Both the position numbers and the translations under genes were made by a program. DNA of 6,503 nt from Acidimicrobiales bacterium (lineage in GTDB: Bacteria; Actinomycetota; Acidimicrobiia; Acidimicrobiales; SHLQ01), in NCBI GenBank assembly GCA_013002375.1, contig JABDJW010000324.1, positions 1 through 6,503 on the forward strand, written 5' to 3'. Every line of letters starts with the position of its first letter. Position 1 is the first letter of the stretch. Below the pieces are notes generated by a model. That model ran no database searches. It worked only from the letters and a program-made list of their open reading frames with translations, and was not told the DNA's origin. This document shows, piece by piece, positions 1-5,000 of the stretch.

Positions 1-112
1 AGCCAAGGCCGCCGGTGTGAGCAAAGTTGTATTCGATCGCGGTGGCAACCGCTACCAAGGTCGGGTCGCCGCACTGGCCGACGCCGCCCGAGAAGCCGGA
101 CTGGAGCTGTAA
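1..112 (+). CDS. rplR: 50S ribosomal protein L18, C-terminal end (partial)
   Basis: This is the last 36 codons plus TAA of a gene whose 5' part lies before the window; the reading frame starts at base 2. The visible peptide contains FDRGGNRYQGRV and ends ALADAAREAGLEL, the typical C-terminus of bacterial L18, which binds 5S rRNA in the large subunit. Position supports the call, since L18 directly precedes S5 in the spc operon. The TAA (110-112) shares its last A with the ATG of rpsE, so the two genes are probably translationally coupled, and the Shine-Dalgarno of rpsE (GGAG, 103-106) lies inside this coding sequence. Nothing looks abnormal in the visible part. Confidence 0.93.
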   Translation, partial: AKAAGVSKVVFDRGGNRYQGRVAALADAAREAGLEL

Positions 113-681
113 TGGCAGACGAACAACAGGGCGAAGCGCAGCTGCGCGAATCCCGAGTCATCAACATCAACCGCGTGGCCAAGGTGGTCAAGGGCGGTCG
201 CCGATTCTCGTTCACCGCACTGGTCGTCATCGGCGACGGAGCGGGCCGAGTCGGTCTGGGCTACGGCAAGGCCAAAGAGGTCCCGCTGGCCATCCAGAAG
301 GGCACCGAAGAGGCCCGCCGCAACCTGTTCAAGGTTCCGCTCGCGGGCAGCACGATCGTGCACACGATCATCGGTGAAACCGGCGCTGGCCGAGTGCTGC
401 TCAAGCCCGCCGCTCCCGGTACCGGCGTGATCGCCGGTGGTGCGGCCCGCATCATCTTGGAAGAAGCCGGCATCCATGACGTGCTCTGCAAGTCGTTGGG
501 TTCGGCGAACCACATCAACGTGGCCCGAGCGACGATCGCCGGTCTGCAAGAGCTCAAGCGCCCCGACGAGATCGCCCGCCTGCGCGGCCTTCCGGCCGAG
601 GACTTCGTTCCGGCCGGTCTGCTCAAGGCCTACAAGGAATCCGAGCGCGGTCCGGTCGAACCGGCTGAGGCGACATCATGA
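112..681 (+). CDS. rpsE: 30S ribosomal protein S5
   Basis: Encodes a 189-residue S5, a small-subunit protein involved in decoding accuracy and mRNA helicase activity at the entry channel. The N-terminal double-stranded-RNA-binding-like domain spans about residues 15-80, with NRVAKVVKGGRRFSFTALVV (20-39) and GYGKAKEVP (50-58). The loop at about 20-34 is the region where spectinomycin-resistance changes occur in known S5 proteins; its KGGR core is intact. The C-terminal domain has APGTGVIAGG (101-110) and GIHDVLCKSLGS (120-131). A hydrophilic tail follows from about residue 160, as in other actinobacterial S5. The start is the ATG overlapping the rplR stop, with GGAG 5 nt upstream. The stop overlaps the rpmD start by 4 nt (ATGA). 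Confidence 0.98.
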   Translation: MADEQQGEAQLRESRVININRVAKVVKGGRRFSFTALVVIGDGAGRVGLGYGKAKEVPLAIQKGTEEARRNLFKVPLAGSTIVHTIIGETGAGRVLLKPAAPGTGVIAGGAARIILEEAGIHDVLCKSLGSANHINVARATIAGLQELKRPDEIARLRGLPAEDFVPAGLLKAYKESERGPVEPAEATS

Positions 682-857
682 GCGATCTCCAGATCACCCA
701 GGTGCGATCCACGATCGGCACCAAGCCCAAGCAGCGCGGCACGTTACGCGCGTTGGGCCTGGGCAAGATCGGTCGCACGGTTACTCACCCCGACAAGCCC
801 GAAGTTCGCGGCATGATTGCTCGGGTCCCCCATTTGGTCGAAGTTGAGGAAGTCTGA
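678..857 (+). CDS. rpmD: 50S ribosomal protein L30
   Basis: A small 59-residue protein read directly from the sequence. It begins MSDLQITQVRSTIGTKPKQR and ends GMIARVPHLVEVEEV. The IGTKPKQRGTLRALGLGKIG core (13-32) and the GMI-RV-HLVEVEE ending (45-58) are the family signature of bacterial L30, which sits in the large subunit. Length is normal for the family (about 58-60). The ATG at 678 overlaps the rpsE stop as ATGA, with GAGG at 667-670 as Shine-Dalgarno. The TGA shares its A (857) with the rplO ATG. Gene order S5-L30-L15 is the standard spc order. The overlaps on both sides imply coupled translation and near-equal output with its neighbours. Confidence 0.97.
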   Translation: MSDLQITQVRSTIGTKPKQRGTLRALGLGKIGRTVTHPDKPEVRGMIARVPHLVEVEEV

Positions 858-1351
858 TGGCGATCAAAGTGCATGACCTCCAACCCGCCCCCGGATCGCG
901 CAAGCGCGCCAAGCGGGTCGGTCGTGGTATCGGCGGCAAGGGCGGCAAGACCGCCGGCCGCGGCAGTAAGGGCCAGCGGGCTCGTAACACGGTTCGCGTT
1001 GGGTTCGAGGGTGGCCAGATGCCCCTCCACCAGCGGGTGCCCAAGCTGCGAGGCTTCAACAACCCGTTCCGGGTCGACTACCAGGCGATCAACCTCGACA
1101 CCATCGACGCCACCGGCCTCGACACGGTGTCGCCGGCGTCGTTGTACGAGAAGGGCCTGATCTCCAAGGGTGCCTTGGTGAAGGTGCTCGGACGGGGCGA
1201 GGTGACCCGCGCGGTCACCGTCAAGGCCCACGCATTCTCCAAATCGGCCGAAGCCGCCATCACGGCGGCCGGCGGTACGGTCGAGCTGTTGGCCAAGCCC
1301 TACGGTGAACGACGTCCACCGGCGCAGGGCAACCACCTCACCAACCGGTAG
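857..1351 (+). CDS. rplO: 50S ribosomal protein L15
   Basis: Encodes 164 residues of L15, a late-assembling large-subunit protein near the peptidyl-transferase region. The basic, glycine-rich N-terminal extension that threads into 23S rRNA is visible: KRVGRGIGGKGGKTAGRG (19-36), then SKGQRARNTVRVGFEGGQMP (37-56). The globular domain includes LVKVLGRGEVTRAVTVKAHA (107-126) and FSKSAEAAITAAGGTVELL (127-145), matching the L15 signature. The tail after about residue 148 (YGERRPPAQGNHLTNR) is a little longer than the shortest L15 forms. The start overlaps the rpmD stop by 1 nt, and GAGGA at 846-850 is a well-placed Shine-Dalgarno. It is followed by the only sizeable gap within the operon part, 81 nt before secY. 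Confidence 0.97.
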   Translation: MAIKVHDLQPAPGSRKRAKRVGRGIGGKGGKTAGRGSKGQRARNTVRVGFEGGQMPLHQRVPKLRGFNNPFRVDYQAINLDTIDATGLDTVSPASLYEKGLISKGALVKVLGRGEVTRAVTVKAHAFSKSAEAAITAAGGTVELLAKPYGERRPPAQGNHLTNR

Positions 1352-1432
1352 ACCAACCAACGGTTGTTCCAGCCACTAGCGTTGGTGCACCCGGTTGCCA
1401 ACCGCAGGATCTCACGCCAAGAGGACAGGCTC
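1352..1432 (+). promoter_or_regulatory. rplO-secY spacer with GTTGG/CCAAC dyads
   Basis: This 81-nt spacer separates otherwise tightly packed operon genes. It contains three small dyads: CAAC-G-GTTG at 1358-1366, the perfect 8-bp palindrome GGTGCACC at 1384-1391, and CGGTTG-C-CAACCG at 1392-1404. GTTGG at 1381-1385 can also pair with CCAAC at 1357-1361 or at 1398-1402, so alternative folds are possible. A weak TAGCGT box (1377-1382) fits a TANNNT -10 pattern but has no convincing -35. There is no T-tract to make it an obvious terminator. It may be a structured secY leader or may modulate read-through from rplO; that is inference. Confidence 0.35.
1421..1425 (+). promoter_or_regulatory. Shine-Dalgarno deciding the secY start
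   Basis: GAGGA lies 7 nt before the GTG at 1433. The frame is open further upstream to a TTG at 1364, but that codon has no Shine-Dalgarno and would add 23 residues unlike known SecY N-termini. This site therefore selects GTG 1433 as the start. Confidence 0.7.
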
Positions 1433-2761
1433 GTGCTGAAGACTCTTCCCAACATGTTCAAGGTTCACGATCTTCGAATGAAGATCCTGTTCACGCTGGG
1501 CATGATTGCGGTGTACCGGGTTGGTTCGTTCATCCCGGCGCCGGGCATCGACTACAACGCGGTCGAGGCGCTGCGGGCTCGGTCGAACCAGGGTGGTCTG
1601 CTGCAGCTGCTGGGCTTGTTCTCGGGCGGCGCGCTGACGCAGTTCGCGATCTTCGCGCTCGGCATCATGCCGTACATCACGGCCCAGATCATCTTCCAGA
1701 TCCTCGGCGTGGTCATTCCCAAAATCGAGGAATGGCAACAGCAGGGCGCCGTTGGGCAACGCAAGATCACCCAGTGGACGCGCTACCTCACGGTCGCGAT
1801 CGCCATGGTGCAGGCCACCAGCTTCTCGTTCCTGTTCCACAACACGAACAACCCGATCAGCAACACCGGCGGTTCGCAGATCGATCTGCTGCCCGACTTC
1901 AACGTCGGCACCGTGTCGTTGGTGGTCATGACCCTCACCGCCGGCGTGGCCCTGCTGATGTGGATGGGCGAGCTGATCACCCAGCGCGGCGTGGGCAACG
2001 GTATGTCGCTGCTCATCTTCGCCTCGATCATCTCGACCTTCCCGGCCCAGGGCATCTCGGTGTACCAGGACAACGGCCTCTTCGCGCTGTTGGTGCTCAT
2101 CAGCATGGCGGTGGCCCTGACGGTGGCGATCGTGTACGTCGAGCAAGGCCAGCGCCGCATCCCGGTGCAGTTCGCCAAGCGGGTGGTCGGTCGTCGAATG
2201 TACGGCGGCCAGAACACCTACATCCCGCTCAAGGTCAACCAGTCCGGCGTGATCCCGATCATCTTCGCCAGCTCGGTGCTGTACCTGCCGCAGCTCTTGG
2301 CGGTGGCCCTGCCATTCGAGAGCTTCCAGCGCTGGGTCGATGGCAACCTGAGCCAGCCCGACAACTTCTGGTACTACTTCATCTTCGGCATCTTGATCCT
2401 GGGTTTCGCGTACTTCTACACCGCCATCACGTTCGACCCGGCCAAGCAGGCCGACACCATCCGCAAGCAGGGTGGCTTCATCCCCGGTATCCGGCCCGGT
2501 CCGCAGACCGAGCGCTACCTGGCCAAGATCCTCAGCCGCATCACGCTGCCCGGTGCATTGTTCATCCTGTTGATTGCGCTGGTGCCGTCAATCATCATCT
2601 GGCAGCTCGATTGGTCGGCCGAGGGCGGAAACGCCGGTAGTGCAAACTTCGGCTTCCTGGGAATCTCAATCTTGATTGCGGCGGGCGTGGCGCTCGAGAC
2701 GATGCGCCAGATCGACTCGCAACTGACCATGCGGAACTACGAGGGCTTCCTGACCAAGTAG
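1433..2761 (+). CDS. secY: Preprotein translocase subunit SecY
   Basis: Encodes the channel-forming subunit of the SecYEG translocon in the cytoplasmic membrane, which works with SecA and the ribosome to export and insert proteins. Started at GTG 1433 it has 442 residues, the normal size. Ten hydrophobic segments can be placed roughly at 17-35, 68-95, 117-135, 158-178, 186-205, 215-236, 272-293, 312-333, 372-391 and 406-424. The plug/TM2 signature GGALTQFAIFALGIMPYI is at 65-82, and the second SecY signature MGELITQRGVGNGMSLLIF at 178-196. The cytoplasmic loops that contact SecA and the ribosome carry RRIPVQFAKR (241-250) and PGIRPGPQTERYL (351-363). The arginine at 354 corresponds to a functionally important residue in E. 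coli SecY. The C-terminus ETMRQIDSQLTMRNYEGFL (422-440) is highly typical. adk follows after 18 nt, presumably on the same transcript. Confidence 0.97.
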   Translation: MLKTLPNMFKVHDLRMKILFTLGMIAVYRVGSFIPAPGIDYNAVEALRARSNQGGLLQLLGLFSGGALTQFAIFALGIMPYITAQIIFQILGVVIPKIEEWQQQGAVGQRKITQWTRYLTVAIAMVQATSFSFLFHNTNNPISNTGGSQIDLLPDFNVGTVSLVVMTLTAGVALLMWMGELITQRGVGNGMSLLIFASIISTFPAQGISVYQDNGLFALLVLISMAVALTVAIVYVEQGQRRIPVQFAKRVVGRRMYGGQNTYIPLKVNQSGVIPIIFASSVLYLPQLLAVALPFESFQRWVDGNLSQPDNFWYYFIFGILILGFAYFYTAITFDPAKQADTIRKQGGFIPGIRPGPQTERYLAKILSRITLPGALFILLIALVPSIIIWQLDWSAEGGNAGSANFGFLGISILIAAGVALETMRQIDSQLTMRNYEGFLTK

Positions 2762-2779
2762 TCGGGGCAAGGGAACACG

Positions 2780-3400
2780 ATGAGTTTGTATCTGGTCATT
2801 CTTGGCCGTCAGGGCTCCGGCAAGGGCACGCAGTGCACCCGCCTGGTCGAGCACTACGGATGTCCCCATGTCTCGACCGGTGACATGTTGCGGGCCGCCC
2901 GGGAGGAAGGCACCGAGATGGGCCGCAAGGCGGGCGAGATCATGGATGCCGGCGGCTTGGTGCCCGACGAGGTCATGTTCGGCATCGTCGCCGAGCGTTT
3001 GGCCAAGCCCGACGTGCTCAAACACGGCGTGTTGCTCGACGGTTTCCCCCGCACCGCCGGGCAAGCCGACGAACTGGAGCGAATGCTGGCCGAGCATGGC
3101 GAGCGGCTCGACGTCGCGATCAACCTCGACGTGCCGGTCGAAGAAGTGACCAAGCGCATGCTGACCCGTGGCCGCGAGGACGACACCCCCGAGGCCATCG
3201 CCGAGCGTCTGCGGCTGTACGAAGAACAGACCGCACCGCTCGTCGAATGGTTCGATGGCCATGGGTTGCTCGCCGTCGTCGACGGTCTCGGCGAAGAGGA
3301 CGAAGTCTTCCACCGGCTGGTGGCGACCGTCGATGCCAAGACCAGGGGTGCGAGTCAGGGCGAGCCGCTGCCCGCCGCCGACGACGACGTCGTCGACTGA
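2780..3400 (+). CDS. adk: Adenylate kinase, short-LID form
   Basis: Encodes 206 residues of the cytosolic enzyme that interconverts ATP + AMP and 2 ADP. The P-loop is GRQGSGKGTQ (9-18), where most family members have G-[AP]-P-G-[AS]-GKGTQ. The AMP-binding region has STGDMLRAA (32-40) and the strongly conserved LDGFPRT (86-92). The segment RMLTRGREDDTPEAIAERL (126-144) is the short LID: the roughly 30-residue, often zinc-binding insertion of long adenylate kinases is absent, as is usual in actinobacteria. YEEQTAPLVEWF (147-158) is the typical C-terminal helix. The last 18 or so residues form an acidic tail (ending DDDVVD) beyond the core. The start has AAGGGAA at 2769-2775. Placement directly after secY is the classic spc arrangement, but no map or infA follows. 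Confidence 0.96.
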   Translation: MSLYLVILGRQGSGKGTQCTRLVEHYGCPHVSTGDMLRAAREEGTEMGRKAGEIMDAGGLVPDEVMFGIVAERLAKPDVLKHGVLLDGFPRTAGQADELERMLAEHGERLDVAINLDVPVEEVTKRMLTRGREDDTPEAIAERLRLYEEQTAPLVEWFDGHGLLAVVDGLGEEDEVFHRLVATVDAKTRGASQGEPLPAADDDVVD

Positions 3401-3408
3401 CCCTTTCC

Positions 3409-3459
3409 CGAACTGGTTGGAGATTTCAGGCGTTGGTGTCGATTTTTCCAACCAGTTCG
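3409..3459 (+). repeat. Hairpin element, copy 1 (adk 3' region)
   Basis: A perfect 12-bp inverted repeat, CGAACTGGTTGG (3409-3420) and CCAACCAGTTCG (3448-3459), encloses 27 nt. In + strand RNA the stem extends inwards through A-U, G-U and A-U pairs, two U-U mismatches, then U-A and C-G, leaving a 13-nt loop (3428-3440). It begins 8 nt after the adk stop. There is no T-tract after the stem, so it is not a canonical intrinsic terminator; T5 lies on the inner side of the right arm. It could protect the 3' end of the operon mRNA, act as a U-tract-less terminator, or be a REP/MITE-like repeat. It is clearly AT-richer than its surroundings. Confidence 0.85.
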
Positions 3460-3470
3460 CCAATAACGCT

Positions 3471-3520
3471 GAACTGGTTGGAGTTTTCGGCCAATAGTGT
3501 CGATTTTTCCCACCAGTTCG
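3471..3520 (+). repeat. Hairpin element, copy 2 (tandem, 61-bp period)
   Basis: A second copy in the same orientation, 61 bp after the first. The left arm GAACTGGTTGG (3471-3481) pairs with CCCACCAGTTC (3509-3519) with one mismatch. Aligned over 51 positions (3410-3460 with 3471-3521) the copies agree at 44. Six of the seven differences lie in the interior between the arms, while the distal loop side GTGTCGATTTTT is identical. The loop length (27 nt between arms, 13 nt after the inner pairs) is preserved exactly. This pattern suggests that fold and spacing are conserved while the loop tip drifts. Function is unknown. Confidence 0.85.
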
Positions 3521-3572
3521 CAACAGGCGGCGATGGGAGCGGGTTTGTTCAAGGTGGTGAGGGCGTCCGGCC

Positions 3573-3578
3573 GATAGT
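3573..3578 (+). promoter_or_regulatory. Putative gdh -10 box (leaderless mRNA)
   Basis: GATAGT matches the TATAAT consensus at 4 of 6 positions and ends 6 nt before the gdh ATG, which would place the transcription start at or next to the A of the ATG. No Shine-Dalgarno lies within the usual distance (the nearest AGGG is about 21 nt upstream). A -35 is not convincing: TTGTTC at 3545-3550 is 22 nt away. Leaderless initiation is common in actinobacteria; here it is inferred from sequence only. Confidence 0.4.
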
Positions 3579-3584
3579 CGCGTC

Positions 3585-4865
3585 ATGGCTTCGGAACGGG
3601 TGAAAACGCCTCGGTCGCTGTTCGAGACCGCTGTTGTGCAGTTCGAACGGGCCGCCGACGTGATCTCGCTGCCTGATCAGACCCGGAACATCCTGCGCTC
3701 GCCCAAGAACGAGGTGATCGTCAACTTCCCGGTCGAGATGGATTCCGGTGAGGTCGAGATCTTCCGGGGCTACCGGATCCAGCACAGCAACATCCTCGGG
3801 CCGTTCAAGGGTGGGATGCGATTCAGTCCGCAGGTCGACCTCGACGAGGTCAAGGCCCTCGCCACCTGGATGACGTGGAAGACCGCACTGGTCAACGTCC
3901 CCTTCGGTGGCGCCAAGGGCGGCGTCACCGTCGACCCGAAGAGCTACAGCGAGCGGGAGCTGCAGGGCATCGTGCGCCGGTTCACCCATGCGCTGGGCAC
4001 CAACATCGGGCCCGAACACGACATCCCGGCGCCCGACATGGGCTCCAACGCGCAAATGATGGTGTGGATGATGGACACCTACGCCAACTCCTCGAAGGAG
4101 TTCGATCGCCACAGCTCCAGACGAGTCGTCACCGGAAAGACGGTCGAGTGCGGCGGAAGCATCGGGCGGGACAAGGCGACCGGGCAGGGTGTGGCCTTCG
4201 TGCTGCAACATCACGTCGAGGGCCAGGGCCGATCCTTGATCGGCGCCAAGGTGGCGATCCAGGGCTTCGGCAACGTCGGCGAGCACACCGCTCGCGTGCT
4301 GAGCGGCATGGGTGCCCATGTGATGGCCGTCGCCGATCACACGGGTGCGATCATCTCGACGGGCACACCGATCGACCCCGAGCAGCTGTGGGCTCATGTG
4401 CACGACACCGGCGGGGTCGATGCCTACCCCGAGGCCGATGTTGCCACGACCGACGAGTTCTGGTCGGCCGACGTCGACATCCTGGTTCCGGCCGCGCTGG
4501 AGAATCAGATCACCGTCGACCGGGTCGACTTGATCAACGCCCACGTGATGGCCGAAGGAGCGAACGGCCCGACCACGCCCGAGGCCGAGGAGAAGTTGAC
4601 GGCCGGGGGCATGGAGATCCTGCCCGACGTGCTGGCCAATGCCGGCGGCGTCGCCGTGTCGTACTTCGAGTGGGTGCAGAACAAGATGAGCCAGCAGTGG
4701 GACCTGCCCAAGGTCGACGAGAAGCTGCGCAACCTGATGTGGCAGGCCTGCGATCAGGTCGAGGATCGGCGCCGCTATTACGGCTGCACCCGCCGCGACG
4801 CAGCGTACGTGGTGGCTCTCGAGCGACTCCAGGCGGTCTACGACCAGCGGGGCATCTGGCCCTAG
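3585..4865 (+). CDS. gdhA: Glutamate dehydrogenase (Glu/Leu/Phe/Val dehydrogenase family)
   Basis: Encodes a 426-residue cytosolic enzyme of the small hexameric glutamate dehydrogenase type, which reversibly converts glutamate to 2-oxoglutarate and ammonium with NAD(P). The substrate domain has GPFKGGMRF (72-80), WKTALVNVPFGGAKGG (98-113) and DIPAPDMGSNAQMM (146-159). K75, K99, K111 and D151 fall at the expected substrate-binding and catalytic positions. The Rossmann domain starts near 220 with AIQGFGNVG (224-232), the GxGxxG dinucleotide loop. AEGANGPTTPEA (323-334) and LANAGGVAVSYFEWVQN (350-366) are typical of glutamate rather than leucine or valine dehydrogenases. I cannot fix NAD versus NADP preference by eye. 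The upstream start ATG lacks a Shine-Dalgarno. It is flanked by hairpin elements on both sides, and ppc lies 135 nt downstream on the same strand. Confidence 0.94.
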   Translation: MASERVKTPRSLFETAVVQFERAADVISLPDQTRNILRSPKNEVIVNFPVEMDSGEVEIFRGYRIQHSNILGPFKGGMRFSPQVDLDEVKALATWMTWKTALVNVPFGGAKGGVTVDPKSYSERELQGIVRRFTHALGTNIGPEHDIPAPDMGSNAQMMVWMMDTYANSSKEFDRHSSRRVVTGKTVECGGSIGRDKATGQGVAFVLQHHVEGQGRSLIGAKVAIQGFGNVGEHTARVLSGMGAHVMAVADHTGAIISTGTPIDPEQLWAHVHDTGGVDAYPEADVATTDEFWSADVDILVPAALENQITVDRVDLINAHVMAEGANGPTTPEAEEKLTAGGMEILPDVLANAGGVAVSYFEWVQNKMSQQWDLPKVDEKLRNLMWQACDQVEDRRRYYGCTRRDAAYVVALERLQAVYDQRGIWP

Positions 4866-4924
4866 ACCCCGGCTGGCAACCCGAACGATCCCGTCGCGGC
4901 GCTCCGGGTCGCCCGACCATTCGA

Positions 4925-4977
4925 GGATTCTCCGTGGAGTTGACCACCGCTGCGGTGGTGAACTCCACGAAGAATTC
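4925..4977. repeat. Long imperfect palindrome between gdh and ppc
   Basis: The core arms CGTGGAGTT-G-ACCACCG (4933-4949) and CGGTGGT-G-AACTCCACG (4953-4969) pair over 17 positions with a single G/G mismatch and a 3-nt loop CTG. After one C/A mismatch (4932/4970), pairing resumes through TCTTA-type pairs (4927-4931 with 4971-4975), a G-T wobble and a G-C pair. The dyad is thus about 25 positions per arm. It starts 59 nt after the gdh stop and ends 11 nt before the ppc -10-like box, so its right arm covers the expected ppc -35 zone. No T-tract follows. Candidates are gdh terminator, ppc operator or dispersed palindromic repeat. Confidence 0.85.
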
Positions 4978-4988
4978 GGGGGAGGGCG

Positions 4989-4994
4989 TAGTTT
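4989..4994 (+). promoter_or_regulatory. Putative ppc -10 box (leaderless mRNA)
   Basis: TAGTTT fits the actinobacterial TANNNT -10 pattern and ends 6 nt before the GTG start of ppc, so transcription would begin at or next to the start codon. The spacing equals that upstream of gdh. The TAG in it (4989-4991) is also the in-frame stop that rules out any more upstream start for ppc. The expected -35 position (about 4966-4971) lies in the right arm of the palindrome and does not resemble TTGACA. Confidence 0.4.
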
Positions 4995-5000
4995 GGTGGT

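Larger units (their letters stand above)
3401..3584. other. Non-coding interval between adk and gdh
   Basis: This 184-nt stretch holds the two tandem hairpins (3409-3520) and then a GC-richer stretch (3521-3584) that I read as the gdh promoter region. The short open frames that cross it on both strands arise from the symmetric repeats and match no family I recognise. It separates the translation operon from the metabolic genes, so a transcription boundary is expected here. Confidence 0.8.

Noticed and set aside
1364..1432. An upstream TTG start for secY adding 23 residues
   Set aside because: It lacks a Shine-Dalgarno and the extension does not resemble SecY N-termini; the GTG at 1433 has GAGGA at proper spacing and gives the normal length.
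1412..2146. A 244-residue - strand open frame inside secY
   Set aside because: It lies opposite a complete SecY and is rich in His, Asp, Arg and Gln, as expected from reading the complement of a membrane-protein gene.
3409..3459. Classic rho-independent terminator
   Set aside because: The stem is strong but no T-tract follows it on either strand; the T5 run lies inside the stem-loop. A non-canonical terminator remains possible and is discussed as such.
3409..3520. CRISPR array
   Set aside because: There are only two units, the conserved part is the hairpin arms rather than a repeat flanking unique spacers of normal size, and no cas gene is nearby.
3355..3552. Short open frames on both strands through the tandem hairpins
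   Set aside because: They repeat similar peptide segments because the DNA is repeated and symmetric; none has a credible start or matches a family I know.
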